Notes under the pieces: generated by a model
Database searches by the model: none
What the model saw: the letters and a program-made list of their open reading frames with translations, nothing else
What the model was told of the DNA's origin: nothing
Assembly (NCBI GenBank): GCA_027924585.1
Contig: BSBM01000106.1
Location: 38,951,501 to 39,015,500 of the forward strand
From: Larix kaempferi
Taxonomy: Eukaryota; Streptophyta; Pinopsida; Pinales; Pinaceae
Reading direction: 5' to 3'
DNA length: 64,000 nt
Made by a program: the position numbers and the translations under genes
In this document: positions 47,353-60,300 of the stretch, in pieces
Numbering within the stretch: the stretch's first letter is position 1
Layout: every line of letters begins with the position of its first letter

Positions 47353-47982
47353 GTAATGATTCTCTTTTCTATTATAAATTGAGATAATGACCTACGATAT
47401 TAGGCAGGGGTTGTTCTTAAGGGGATTACAAAGACAAAATGGTTGATTTGAAAATGTGATTCCTATAGTAAAGCATATATTGTGCTTTTTCAAATGAATG
47501 TTACATGAGTTCATGTTGTGGAGAAATCTTCTAATGTAACTTCTAACCATTTGATTGATTTCACAATCGCATCAATCATTGATTTGTAAAATATGCCAAT
47601 GATTACATGCATCAATATTATTTCTACTAAAATGTTATCATATATTCAAAAGTATACAAAGTTATGGCATTTCAATCTTACTGAGAATATTCTAGAAAGG
47701 TGATGATTAGTGGTCAACGATGTGATTTATTCATCAATCTTAATAGTAAAATTAATGATATGACCAAATGGCCACTTTGAGAATCATGGCTTTTACATTG
47801 ATCTTTATTATCTCAAGTAAAACATTAACTAACTTGAAGAATTTGATGCAAGGGGACCTTCTGTTGCATCTTAGCAAAGAGAATGATTGCAAAGAGGAGC
47901 TTAGAATGGAGTTTGTAATCAGTAAATAATTGATGAACAGTACAAAAAATTAATGTTTGTTCGAGAAAAGGGGACACAATGT

Positions 47983-49163
47983 CATATACCTTTGTAGTGC
48001 TTGTCGATGAATAAGCATTGAAGGAAAAGTTTGTGTTGCTAGTTTCATGTCTCCCTTTTTGGATGCATCAGTGGGTTCAAAAACACTCGTTTTGTCCTAG
48101 ATTCTTATCCTAGGATGCTGAAAGTGACCTATGAAAGCCATCCATGGACATTGTTTTTAGGTCGAATCAAGAGGGATGTCAAAATTGTAAAATTTTCACA
48201 TTCCCAATCCGGTTCAAATCACACTGAACATCATTGTTTAGTGCCCAAAGTTCAAACCCATTCAACATTTGACAGCTGAAAAATGAATTTTTAACTCGTA
48301 AACAAATTCAGAATTTGAAACACATGAATTTACCAATTTCTGAGTAGAATAAAATGCCACAGTAAAAATCAGACACAAGATTTTTGGGCAAATGCCCCAG
48401 GAAAAACCACCTAAGGGGAAAACCTGTGAGAGAGAGTATTTTTATTTTCTTCAATAAAAGTACAGCAGTATAATATTCAGCATTTAAAGCACAACTTATC
48501 TCAACCACTGAAAACAAAAAATCTGCCTCGAAATTCGTGTCCTCCACAGCACAGTACAGACTGCCTCACACAGTCTGAATTCCTCCTCAAATTTCGTACC
48601 CATTTTAGTCTTCTACCTCGAATTTCGTGCCCATCAAAACAACATTCAGTGCCCTCGAATTTCGTGCCTTCTCAAGATAGAAAAACATGCCCCTCTGCTA
48701 CAGGAATATGCTGTATGGACAGTGCACTAATTTCTGTACCTGCTTCCTGAAAATCATGCTAGCGGTCTTGGGATTCATGCTACTGTTCTCCTCCTCGAAC
48801 TGTGTGCCTCTCGATTTTCGTGCTATTACTACTGCTGTTTGACTTGCCTTGGAAATCGTGCCATTCACCTTCTCTCTCTCCTCAACTTGACCGGCCTTCC
48901 AAAATGCTCATGAAAAAATGGAATGTGCCTCTGTGCTTGACCTTGCCTTCTTGTTTGCTCAATGAGGGTAGGCGAATCATCTCAAGATCCAAGGGCCCAG
49001 ATTGAGTCATGAGGTGTCAAATCAATGGTTGAGAGAAAATCACTTTTTCTCACCTTTAAATTAAATTTCACTCATAGCTCATTAAATAATCAAAAAGTCA
49101 CTTTATATCTCATAAAGTGAACTCAACTTCAAAACATATTAAATTAATGCAAGGGTCATGTCA
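47983..49163 (-). repeat. Probable 3' LTR of copia C2
   Basis: Begins on the minus strand with TGACATGACCC directly after a purine tract that follows the C2 pol stop. A GGGGAAAACC tract near 48416 fits the transcribed part of a copia LTR. The low edge is a guess: TGTCATATAC at 47983 would give TG...CA ends. No matching 5' LTR is in the window, and the LTR at 63325-63952 is of another family. It contains a cluster of CTCGAATTTCGTGCC motifs. Confidence 0.4.
48530..48870. repeat. Cluster of CTCGAATTTCGTGCC motifs
   Basis: Variants occur near 48532, 48580, 48617, 48654, 48815 and 48858, at uneven spacing. A related TTTCGTGCC also stands at 12391. Confidence 0.7.
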
Positions 49164-49177
49164 CTTTTCCTCTTTTA
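49164..49177 (-). other. Polypurine tract of C2
   Basis: The minus strand reads TAAAAGAGGAAAAG immediately before the TGACATG of the putative LTR and just after the pol stop. That is the correct place for the plus-strand primer of reverse transcription. Confidence 0.65.
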
Positions 49178-50900
49178 TGACTTAGGCACAAACTCACTAG
49201 GGGAACATTTCTCCAAGGTACAAAATTCAACACTCCTATCAAGGAAAGTGTTCTTCACCACTCCTAACTTGTCTCTGAAGAAAACAAACTTGCCCTTCCC
49301 CAAAGATTGCGTAAGGAGATATGCTACTTGCTCATCAGTGGATATGTACTGCAACTTAACGGCTCCTCTCTGAACATAGTCGTGGATGAAATGGTATCTG
49401 ATCTCAATATGCTTCGACTTGTTATGAAAAACTAGATTCTCAAAGAGTTTAATGCAACTCTGGTTGTCACAGTAAATCACTGTAGGCCTTAGCTGTTGAC
49501 CAAACAATCCCAACAATAACTTGCGAAGCCACAAGGCCTCACAGCTAGCCTGACTAGCTGCCATATACTCCACCTCAGCAGAACTCAATGCAACTGACTT
49601 TTGCTTTGGACTGAACCACGACACCACTGCCGAGCCCAAACTGAAACAACACCTGTAAGTGCTCTTCCAGTCTAGTACACTACTTGCCCAATTAGACTCT
49701 GTGTAGCCAGCCAAGCTAACTCCACCCTGTCTCCTATAGTCCAACCCATAATCCACCGTTCCACAAGGATACCTGAGCACATGTTTTGCAGCTACCCAAT
49801 GCACTCTCCTTGGCTCAACCATGTACTGACTGAGAGTGTTCACTGCAAAACACAAATATAGCCTGGTGTTGACTAGATACATCAACGAGCGAATGAGCTG
49901 ACGATACAAAGTAGGATCCACCAACTCACTCTCAGTAGCATTAAGCTTCTTCCAGTTGGTGATCATAAATGTGGCCATCGACCTGAAATCCTTCATCTGA
50001 AATCTCCTCAAGATGTCTACTGCATATTTTCCTTGCACCAGGAAAACCAGACCAGGCTCTTGCCCAACCTCCAATCCTAGAAAATAATGCATTAGCCCAA
50101 TATATTTCATCTCATATTCTGAAGCAAGATCTCTCTTGCACTTTGTAATGAGTCTCTTTGAACCTGTAATGAACAAATCATCAACATAGAGCAGAAGAAT
50201 AAGAGGATCGTCATCCACCACAATGAAGTATAGGTTAGGATTCGCCGCACTCTTTTGAAATCCCATCTGCAGCAAGTAAGAATCAATCCTAGAGCATGAG
50301 TACCATGCTCTGGGAGCTTGCTTCAATCCATAAAGCGTTTTCTTCAACTTGCAAACATGAGAATCTCTCCCATGTATCTCAAAGCCTTGTGGTTGCTCGA
50401 CATACACCTCCTCCTATATTAGTCCATTTAGAAATGCAGTCTTCAAATCCATCTGGTGGATCTCCCAACTCATCTTTGCTGCAATGGAGATCACTGCTCT
50501 GATTGAAGAGTATCTAGCAACCAGTGCAAAGGTCTCGTCATAGTCAACTCCCTCTATGTGTGAGAATCCCCGCGCCACAAATCGAGCTTTGTACTTCTTG
50601 ATGCTGTCATTTGCAGCATGCTTGATCTTGTAGAGCCAACTAGAGGTCACCATAGACTTCCATTCCGATCTCGGAACCACCTCTCACACATCATTCTTCA
50701 TGATGGAATGGTACTCTTCCATCATGGCATCTCTCCATACTTGATGCTCTGTTGCCTCCTCAAAAGAAGCAGGCTCAGACGCACGAAGATTGCTCACCAT
50801 AGCCATGTAACTGCAAAATATCTCATGAACTCTACTCTCTTGGACCTATCTCTTGGGATTCCCCACAGACTCTTGAGCCTCCCTCAGGATATCTTAAGCT
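49175..50900 (-). pseudogene. Copia C2 reverse transcriptase/RNase H, two stops
   Basis: Nearly full RT-RNase H part of a Ty1/copia polyprotein. From the N-terminus it has EEYHSIMKNDV, a TGA, then WLYKIKHAANDSIKKYKAR and FVARGFSHIEGVDYDETFA, MDLKTAFLNG, and a TAG near 50411. The main 410-codon frame (49175-50407) follows with LKKTLYGLKQAPRAW, the intact RT catalytic box LLYVDDLFITGS (YVDD at residues 74-77), then TRLYLCFAVNTLSQYM. RNase H has ALSSAEVEYMAASQA, YCDNQSCIK and HNKSKHIEIRYHFI. The first RNase H acidic motif reads ESNW where the family has DSDW, so the catalytic Asp is probably lost. Stops, the damaged RNase H and the insertions upstream make it inactive. Confidence 0.92.
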
Positions 50901-51245
50901 ATTTTGGCTTCCTCTTCCCTGAAGTAGTCTCATGTGGGGGGACTGCTCCTGCTCATCCTCATCGACAGGCTGTTCTCCTGAAGAAGTAGCATTTGCGGTC
51001 GTTGACTCGGTAATCGATGAACCTGAACCTCGTGAATTTGAAACTGGGGAACCAGTAACTTGTGACCCTAAAGCTGTACCTGGGGAACCTGTGACCTGTA
51101 TCCCTGAACTTGAAGCACTGGAAACTTGTGCACTTGTCACCCTCGATACCTGTGACCCTACACTCTTCGAAGATGGACTCTGTGAAGTGCTCACCTGAGG
51201 TGTGGTAGCCTGCTACTCTCCATGCTTTGACTCGCAAGACGTCCT
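50901..51245 (-). pseudogene. Copia C2 integrase-RT linker
   Basis: Ser/Thr/Val-rich linker between integrase and RT, as is usual for copia polyproteins. The best minus-strand frame (about 50832-51194) contains SQSPSSKSVGSQVSRVTSA and similar strings. It joins the integrase C-terminus once the foldback element at 51246-52632 is removed. The linker is degenerate and its frame uncertain. Confidence 0.6.
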
Positions 51246-51278
51246 CATTAGAGGAAATTTGGGGTCTAAAATGGGCCT
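51246..51278 (+). repeat. M1 left terminal inverted repeat
   Basis: 33 bp beginning CATTAGAGGAAATTTGGGG, the exact reverse complement of 52600-52632. The same sequence starts M2 at 9519. Confidence 0.93.
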
Positions 51279-52599
51279 TATAAAAAATGTCTCGTGGATG
51301 AGTTGGATTTCTTAGAGGATGAGTTGGATTTCTCAAACCAATAGAATTTCAATAACTTTGGTCAACCATTATGGTTGATTTGGACATATAGAAGTCAACG
51401 ATGCTTATGTGTTATAATTTTATTTGACAATAGCTAACTTCATTCAAACCTCACTTTGGTTAAGATTTTGAAAAGTTCATCTCGAAATATGATAACTATA
51501 CTTGAAATAATAAATATAGAGTATTTTATATTATCATTACTTCTAAGTTCTTTAAAATATAAATCTCACATTAATTAAGATAATAGTGGAGCAATTTTGA
51601 AATAATAAATATAGAGCATTTTATATTATCACTACTTCTAAGTTCTTTAAAATATAAATCTCACATTAATTAAGATGATTGCGGAGTAATTTTGAAATAA
51701 TAAAAACATTTATATAATTAATATCTTATAAATAAAAATAAATAAATTTAAAAAAACATCATAAATAAAAAAGAGAGAGATAAAATACGATTTCTCTATT
51801 TTTTTGATAAATTTCTCCTCCGAATTTGGAATTTGACACCTTTGGTATCGTTGGAAAGGTCTTGACGAGAACTACAACTTTTGTGTTTTGAGTTTTTCGA
51901 GATTCCGCATCGATTTTTCGAGGCGGACATTTTACCAGAAAAATCGGTGCGGAATCTCGAAAAACACAAAACATGAAAGTTGTAGCTCTCATCGAGACCT
52001 TTCCAACGGTACCAAAAGCGTCAAATTCCGAGCTCGAAGGAAAAATCTATTGCAAAAATTGCGAAAGCTTATTTTATTTTAAATTTATTTATAATGTTTT
52101 TTTAAATTTATTTATTTTTATTTATAAGAGATTAATTATATAAATGTTTTAATTATTTTAAAATTACTCCACTATCATCTTAATTAATGTGAGATTTGTA
52201 TTTTAAAGGACTTGGAAGTAGTGATAATATAAAATAAAATAAAAATAATGATTGTTTATTTTTAGTATTATTGGAATTATATTTTCTCATTATAATTTTA
52301 GTTTTTTTTTTTAAATTTTAGATTTTATTAAATATATAAAAAGTAGTGGTACATTTATTAAAAAAAAAATTTAATACAAATTTAAAAAATTTACCACTAT
52401 TATTTATTGTGTATGCACAAGAATCTAAACCTTTCATTATTATTTTCAACCATCATCTCTTAACTCTACACTAACCCAACATACTTGTCAACTGCCATTA
52501 ATGAAATATTATAGGTTGATCTTCACTAGATAACACCTTTAACTTAGTGTGACATGCATATTGGTAGTGTGACGTGTTTTTTTTATTATTTTCTTTACG

Positions 52600-52632
52600 A
52601 GGCCCATTTTAGACCCCAAATTTCCTCTAATG
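52600..52632 (-). repeat. M1 right terminal inverted repeat
   Basis: 33 bp ending AATTTCCTCTAATG, pairing without mismatch with the left end. Confidence 0.93.
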
Positions 52633-53176
52633 GAAGACCCTATCCTCCTCAAATCTCACCTCCCGCCGTACAACAACTTTCCTTTGGGCAATAATGTATA
52701 TGCGAAAGGCCTTCGAAGTCTCATCATACCCAACAAAAATGCCCTTTTTTGCTGTGGGCTCCAACTTTGTCCTCTTCTCTAAAGGGACATGTGAGTAAGT
52801 TAGGTATCCAAATATCCTGAAATGACCAACCTCAGGTTTCTTCCCTGTAAAAGCCTCCTCAGGAGTCTTACACCCGAAAGCCCTATGGGTACTCCTGTTC
52901 TGAATGTACACAGCTGTACTGCAAGCCTCGGCCCAAAGAAAGAAAGGTAACCTCTGATCATGAAGCATCACTCTCGCTGCTCCAACTATGGCCCAGTTCT
53001 TTCTCTCTGCAATCCCATTCTGCTGTGGGGTGCATGGAACTGTCAGTCTCTTGATCCCCTCCTGTGCATAAAACTCATTAAATGCCTTGGAGGTATACTC
53101 ACCACCATTGTCTGAACACAACACTCGAATCTTCCTTCCTGTTTGGTTCTCCATAAGAGATTTGAACTCTTGGAAC
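52633..53176 (-). pseudogene. Copia C2 integrase, C-terminal half
   Basis: Part of the DDE integrase that inserts element cDNA. In minus-strand order: FKSLMENQTGRK, then VLCSDNGGEYTSKAF with the second catalytic Asp, then RLTVPCTPQQNGIAERKN with the catalytic Glu, then ARVMLHDQRLPFFLWAEA and KTPEEAFTGKKPEVGHFRIF. It ends VRREVRFEEDRVF at the M1 boundary. The frame is open over the whole segment (ATG-initiated frame 52627-53154), so this half decayed little before being split. Giant LTR f interrupts it at 53177; the N-terminal half continues at 56989. Confidence 0.93.
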
Positions 53177-56100
53177 AGTTATCACCAAACTTGTAGTTGC
53201 CCCTATAGATGGATCCGTAAAGGATGGTAGAGGGGATGGGCAACCAAAGAGGTGAACCACGATAGCCTCGACTCCCAAATGGATGGTTGTCACGCCAATC
53301 GAGGCAATCTTCACTTGATGTTGTGTTATCCCAAGACAACAATGGGGGAGACCCAGATCTACTCCCGACAGGAGAGATCAAACCAACACACTAGATCAAA
53401 TCAATGGAGGATGAAGTACGTAAGGTGTAAGGTGAAGTAAACCCTAGATCTATAGATGAAGTCACAAGGTGAGTAAATGGATTGGATCAAGAGGCTTAAG
53501 CAATATAAATTTGATCCAACTTGGTTATGCAAGTGACTTATGAGATTAATTAATAGATCCAGAATCAAAGTACTAGCAAATGATATGAAAATCCACTTCC
53601 TTGGGAACCGTGTCTAATGCAGGGAGGTTATGAATAGGATTAGGGCTACCTAGTACCAATGGATAGACTTGTTTGATAGGTATGACATCAAAATACACAA
53701 GCCTCAGAGAAAAGATCAAAACATTGAAAAAAATGGCCTAGTGAGGAAATGCGCTAGGTATGAGGGATTAGTGCCTTGGAGTTTGGGCCTTGTAGAGTCA
53801 CCCAAGCATGATGCCTAGGAGAACCCACTTTGGGTTTGACCTGATCTACAATACCTAGAAATAGTTTGCCAATTGATCAAGGGATTTGATCCGTGGAATT
53901 TTCCAATTATTTTAAGTGAGGGTTTTGACAATAAAATAATGATGCCAATGGATTGGAACCAAGAAAAGAAGAACAAACCTGTAGATCTAACTTGGAAAAC
54001 CTTGTAGATGCCTTGATGATGATGATCTATGCCTTCCTGATCAATTTGAGAAGATTTGGATGAATATTCTATGCAAATCGATTTTGCCCAAGGAGCCAAT
54101 GCGCCCTCCCTCCTGCACAACAAACGTCAACCATATTAGATTTGATGCATCTAGAGAAATGGACAAATGCTACAAAAGAAATAACAAGATGAAACCATAG
54201 ATCACAATGATACTAATGATAACCCCTTGATACAAGTGATGCCAACCAAGCGAGTTGAGGAAGCCCTGCAAAAACGGCCAAGTGAAGTCGCCCTCCTGTA
54301 GACAAGACAAAAGTTCCACGAAAATATAGATCTCATCACAAATACTCAAATGATAGGATGCAATAGACTGTACAATCACCATCGAAGAACACCAGATGCA
54401 AAGGAGACCCAAGAATTTCCATAAGAATTTTTTTTATTATCAAGATTCCAACAGCCAAAAAGACCCATTACAATGAGAAGCTCTCTCCTTTAAATAGGAT
54501 GGAGAGATACCAAAACCCTAACCACCTTTTGAATGGATGGCTAAGATTAAAAGATCAAAATGTCTAATCAATGGTTGAGATGAGCTCAATAATAAAGTAC
54601 ATGGATCAACTCAAAAATATAACAATACATGGACAAAATCGCCCTAGGAGAGGGGGGTCCCAATCAACATGATACAATAAACATGAATAAAGCTCATGGT
54701 GGGTCTAGGGGGTAATGTCTAACACCCCTAGTGTGTCCCCATGGCACAATATCATCATATGACAAATCCTAGCACCAAATTGTGCCTCTCTGGGAAAGTC
54801 GTGAGCCTCGAAAGGCTCCAAAAAACCACACAAAGTGCCAGAGAGATGGGTGTGGGTCCCATTGAAAGCTCAAACTGTTGTGGAAGGTGTGGAAGACATC
54901 ACACTCATCATCAAAACTCATCCCATGCCATTTCCCTGCCTCACTAGCCCAAATTGAATTCTTCAGTAACCATTTTCACCATTTTTAATCTGCCTCGGGA
55001 ACTCTGAACCTACCCAAACTAACACCTGGAGTGCCTGCGTTGTCCAACTGAGCCCACCAGGCTCTCTGGGAGGGGGGTATAATGGTAAACTCAAGTGGCT
55101 GGACCACCTCCTCCTCATACAGTGCCCTAGGTGAACCAATCAAATCATCTCTCTGCTCTGACAGGCCATTTAACATGGCAAAACTGCACCAGAAAGGAAA
55201 ACTAAAGGAAATCATCACTGCATATGCCTGGAACGGAAAATAAACTATCTCATTGGACTCAGAGAGCCCAAATCTGTCTAAGGTGTGTACTCATACACCC
55301 CATGGATCTCTACATGATCACATAAAATATCCAATATGCCCCGACAGATAAAATAATAATGATCCATAAATGCTGAAAACCACCAATCATCATCATAAAC
55401 CTGTAACCACTGCATAGAACCATATGGTGACCTATAATAGACCACATATCATGTATCTGCATCATCCGAGGTCTATCCACCTCATGTCCTGTAGTTGACT
55501 TTGGTCAAACTAGGTTTGACCAAGTCAACATGACCAATAATATGACCCAGGCTAACATCAAACTGCTGCAAGTGTTAAAGGTTAAGACATGCTCTACAAC
55601 TCATTCAAGTAACAATAATAACAAGAAGCAATCATTTCTCTGGCGATCTAACAACCAATTATAAAGTGTTTTCAATATTTACTATCACTCAGACCAGACT
55701 TTCAAGACCATACTCACTTCATAGTTGTGATCAATTTGCTAGTGAAGGGTGAAGGTTGAAACTGAATGGGCTAGGCTAAAGGATGACTACTAACTTGACA
55801 CCGTGACACTTTGGATATGGAAAGGGAATACACACTCTAGCATATGCTGGATGAGAAATAACACAGGGGATGCAGTGTCTCACAAATGGGTAAGTTACAT
55901 TCAGAGGTGCTTATTCACCTTGACAAATGCTCACAATCCATATCAAATACAAAAGAGGCCAGCAATCTTTTTGATATAACATTTAAGAACCATTGCTTTT
56001 TGGGCCTTTAAGTTTCCATAGCCTTTGATCCACGTGTGTTCAAAAATACTTGTTACATGGATTTACATTTATTAAGGCTTAATGCTCCATGTGTGTTCAA

Positions 56101-56983
56101 AAACACTTGTTACATGGGCTTTACATTTCACATTTCACATTTCATTTCAAAGTCAGTTTCATTAGGCCTGCCTTGCATTCACGTGTGTTCAGAAACACTT
56201 GTTACATGAATGGGTTTTTCATAAGATATTCATTTCATTTCCAAATACATTGTATTGATGGAGTGCTATTTGTTTCAGGGTTAGCCAACACAACCTAGGC
56301 AACTCAGAGCCGAGACACAAACAAACAGGGAAGCTCAACCAACGAAGAGGCTATAGTGGGGGAAGGTCCTCCATGCCACTAGTCAAGTAGTAAGTCAGGG
56401 TTAAAACATAACTGGAAGGTAATGGATGGCTGGAGACAGTGAATAATGAGACCAACACTAGCAAGCCAAAGAATGGTGGGAATGGTCACCTCTATTCTCC
56501 CTAAGGAGGGTAAAACCAATGAGTATGAGTCAAGAACTTCCAAGTCTGAGTGGGGACATACATACATAATATCAATACAACTAGGTCCAAATATCTATAT
56601 GATTGCCAGATCATGATACTAAATGCTAAGACATGTCACAAGAATGAGTATAAAAGCAATATAACCATAACACAAGAATATACCTGGTGAATCATATACC
56701 TGAATGTACACAATCTGAACCATCGTCTGTCCACTGAGACCCTGCTGCTGCAACTCTGGGCAATACTGACTGCTCTATAAATGGCTAGATGGCTACATTA
56801 GTCCTCAAATATGAGTGTCCTGAGACTCAATCATGGCATGGGAATATACTGCTGTCCATCATGGAATAGTGATCCAATGTAGATGCTCATCTCAGCATCT
56901 CTTATGTAAGGGAACTCGCTGAAAAGTGTATTGGAATCTGAAAAATAGAATATGGTAGCTCGGCTACTATATATGTGATAAAA
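53177..56983 (-). repeat. Giant solo LTR (copy f) in C2 integrase
   Basis: 3807 bp, minus-oriented. Low edge AGTTATCACCAAAC (terminal T mutated to A), high edge GTGATAAAA. A perfect 5-bp target duplication GGAAC stands at 53172-53176 and 56984-56988, and removing the insertion restores the integrase reading order. The promoter motif (plus CTTTAAATAG) is at 54488-54497. No internal region, so it is a solo LTR. Confidence 0.93.
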
Positions 56984-56988
56984 GGAAC

Positions 56989-57318
56989 CTCTGCAAGACT
57001 TATTTCGACTTCTTGCTCTTCAGAAAGTAAATCCAGGTCTTCCTAGAGAAGTCATCAATGAATGTCACATAATACTCATAACTTGTCAATGATACAGAAG
57101 ACACCGGCCCACATAAATCGGAATGAATCAAATCAAGTATCCCTACCAATCTACTGTTAGTGCTCGAAAATATAGTCTTGGTGTACTTCCCAAGAGCACA
57201 CCCCTTGCACACATCACTGTGCTCTTTGCTGAACTCAGGCAAACTTGTCACCATATCTCTCAACATCCTCGGAGCTGGATGATGCAAGTGGGCCTTCCTC
57301 CTCCTATGCCATAACTCC
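56989..57318 (-). pseudogene. Copia C2 gag-pre-integrase/integrase, N-terminal part
   Basis: Minus-strand frame (open 57287 to 57000) with ELWHRRRKAHLHHPAPRM, the end of the gag-pre-integrase zinc-binding region, then CKGCALGKYTKTIF with the Cys pair of the HHCC domain. Next come LIHSDLCGPV with the first catalytic Asp, YYVTFIDDFSRKTWIYFLKSK, and a TAA where the frame should run on into the segment below 53176. The upstream portion of C2 (gag, protease, 5' LTR) is cut off by the giant LTR starting at 57319 and is not found further up. Confidence 0.9.
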
Positions 57319-60300
57319 TGTTATCACCAATCTTGTAGTTGCCCCTACAGATGGATCCAAGGTGGATGGTAGAGGGGACAGGCAACCAAAGTGGTGAACC
57401 AAGAGAGCCCTAGTTCCCAAAAGGATGGTTGTCACGCCAACCAAGGCACTCTTTGCTTCTGCTACCAAAGCCAAGGTAGCAAGGGGGAGACCTAGATCTA
57501 CTCTCGACAGGAGAGATCAACCCAATCACCAGATCAAATCAACCAAGTGAAGTACGTAGGGTGACAGGTATGGAACACTATAATTAAGGAATTAGGACCA
57601 TTGTGGAGGCTTTGGAAAGATGTGAAATGATAGGGATAGATAACACACAGTGATTCTATGATTAGGTATGATTCCAGGATTTAAGTGCTAGTGTAAAATT
57701 ATCAAATTCAATTGCCTTGGGAAACGTGACCCTTAAAATAGGGAAAGTGACCCAGAGAGAGAATTTGAGGTTAGGGCTTTCTAGCACAGCGTGTGAGATA
57801 GATCTGACAGTGTTAAAACCAACAAGCTCGGGAAAATGACCCAACAGATAGGTAAACCAGACAGTCCAGGAAAGTCGTGAGGGATTGAGGGGATCAGTTC
57901 CTTGGGGTCACCCAGAAATGGTTTGCCAGTAAACCAAGTCTGTTGACCCAGGGAATTTTTAGAAGATTTTGACTTAGGGTTTTAAATTAAAATGATAGAT
58001 GGATAAACTAATGGAATGAGAAACTTACCTTGAGATCATACCTGTGTGATGGAAGTGCTTGCCATGTTGTTGAGGAATGCTCCCGCAGAGATCAAATGAG
58101 AAACCTTTGAATTTTCTTGCCACAATGAGATGCCCTAGCTCCACGCGTGCACCCTCCTATTCCTGTCAAACCAAGGAAATCGATTCAATTAGAATGATCA
58201 AGAATGGAGGAAATACAAGCAAATAGCAATGATAACATGAACTAGAAGGTACAAAGACAGTAATACTCTCTGTTACCGATGAAGAAACCCCAAAGAAGAG
58301 GCAGGGAGAGTCTCCCCTACCAATGCGTCTTCCTTGAAGCAAATCGGCCTCCACCTGTAGATGAGAAAAACATGGAACAAAATAGATAGCAAGATAATCT
58401 CCAATAACCCAGTGCAAAGCAAGAACAAACAGTTGAACTCCTAAAGTATTCACCACCACAAGACAAGTAGATGCAATAATAATTTTCTATTCCAATAATC
58501 TAGAGCCAAAAGTCCCTTTACAATGAGAAGCTCTCTCCTTTAAATAGGATGGAGAGATACGAAAACCCTAACCACCTTTTGAATGGATGGCTAAGATTAG
58601 AAGATCAAAGTGATCTAATCAATGGTTGAGATGACCTCAACATAAAGTACATGGATCAATATAACAACATAATACAACAATGGACCAAATCGCCTTAGGA
58701 GAGGGGGGTCCCATCAAATGTCAATGATAAAACATAAGATCTAGCTCATGGTGGGTCTAGGGGGTCATGATTTGCCTCCCTAGTGTGTCCCCATGGCACA
58801 ATAACATAAGATAACCAAGCTAGACACCAAATCGTGCCTCTTTGGGAAAGTCATGAGCCTTAGGAGGCTCCAGAAAACCATAAAAAGTGCCGGAGAGATG
58901 GGTGTGGGCCCCACTGAAAGCTGAAACTGCTGGAGAAGGGGTGGAAGGCATCACACTCATCATCAAACATCATCCCATGCCATTTCCTTGCCTCAGTAAC
59001 TCAAATCGAATTCCTCTGTAGCCATTTTTACCATTTTTAATCTGCCTCGGGAACTGTGAACATGCCCAAACTGCCTCCCGGAGTGCCTGTGCTGTCAAGG
59101 TGATCCCACTAGGCTCTCTGGGAGGGGGGTAATATGGTAATAACAAGTGGTTGGACCACCCCCTCCAGATACAGCGCCCTAGGTGAACCAATCAAATCCT
59201 CCAACTGCTCTGTCAGGCCATCTGACAAGCCAAAAATGCACTAGGATAGCCAACTGAGGCAAAAAATCACTGTAGCTGCCCGGAACTGAAAACAAACTGT
59301 CTCATTGGACTTAGAGATCCCAAATCCATCTAAGGTATGTACTCATACACCTTATGGATCTCTGCATGATCATATAAAATATCCAATATACCTGACAGAC
59401 CAAATAATAATAATCTGTAAAAGTGCTGAAAAACACAAATCATCATCATAAGCCTGTAACCACTGTCTAGAACCATCTGGTGACCTATATCAAATCATAT
59501 ATCATATCTCTGCATCATCTGAGGTCTATCCACCTCATGTCCTGTGGTTGACTTTGGTCAAACTAGGTTTGACCAAGTCAACATGACCAATAATATGACT
59601 CAGGCTATCATCAAAACTGCTGCAAGTGCCAAAGGTTAAAGCATGCTCTACAATTCATTCAAGTAACAATTATAACAAAAAGTAATCATTTCACTAGCGA
59701 TATACCCACAAATATATTATAAGGCTTTTAATTATTATTATGACTCAGACCAGACTTTCAAGACCATACTCACTTCATAGTTGTGATCAATTTGCTAGTG
59801 AAGGGTGAAGGCTAAAAATTAAAAGGCTAGGCTAAGGGATGACTACTAACTTGACATTGTGATACTTTAGAAATGGAGAGGGAAAACACACTCTAGCATA
59901 TGCTGGACAAGCAATAACATGGGGAATGGCAGTGTCTCACAAATGGGTAAGTTGTTTAAAGAGTGTTTATTCAACTTAGGCATCATGTCTACATGTAAGA
60001 TGATCCAAGTTCATTAGGATCCTTTAGTTTCACTTTCATGGTCTTTTTGGCCTACATAACCCTTCGGATCTCAGGTGTGCTAAGAAACACAACTAATTGT
60101 AGCTTGCATCCAAAGCATGTTTATACATATACATAAGGTCAACAATCGTTTAGATATAGAGTTCAAGAACCATTGCTTTTCGGACCTTTCTTATACTCTT
60201 CAAGGAGTATTTATAGCGTTTCATTGCTCTTGCCCTTTACCCACGTGTGTTAAGAAACACATTCTAGAGTTTACAATTTCCATGGGCGAATTTACATAGA

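Larger units (their letters stand above)
46013..47982 (+). other. Low-copy-looking region with exon-like fragments
   Basis: Resembles no repeat in the window. It carries three plus-strand fragments with protein-like composition in one order (46533-46637, 46781-47119, 47251-47352), separated by AT-rich, intron-like DNA. The rest (47353-47982) shows nothing clear. Best read as a decayed host-gene piece, or the exons of a gene whose introns have filled with transposons. Confidence 0.35.
51246..52632. mobile_element. Foldback TIR transposon M1, complete
   Basis: 1387 bp with perfect 33-bp terminal inverted repeats (51246-51278 and 52600-52632, outer end CATTAGAGG). Inside is a long imperfect hairpin centred at 51920-51937, and the left arm carries two direct repeats with 95-bp period (51502 and 51597). 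It encodes no transposase. It lies in the pol frame of copia C2 between VRFEEDRVF and EDVLRV. Flanks on the copia sense strand, AGGGTCTTC before and AGGACGTCTTG after, may be an imperfect 9-11 bp target duplication, which would suit a Mutator-like family. The superfamily is inferred. Confidence 0.88.

Noticed and set aside
50932-51198. Plus-strand Pro/Glu-rich frame of 88 codons
   Set aside because: Antisense shadow of the Ser/Thr-rich copia linker on the minus strand.
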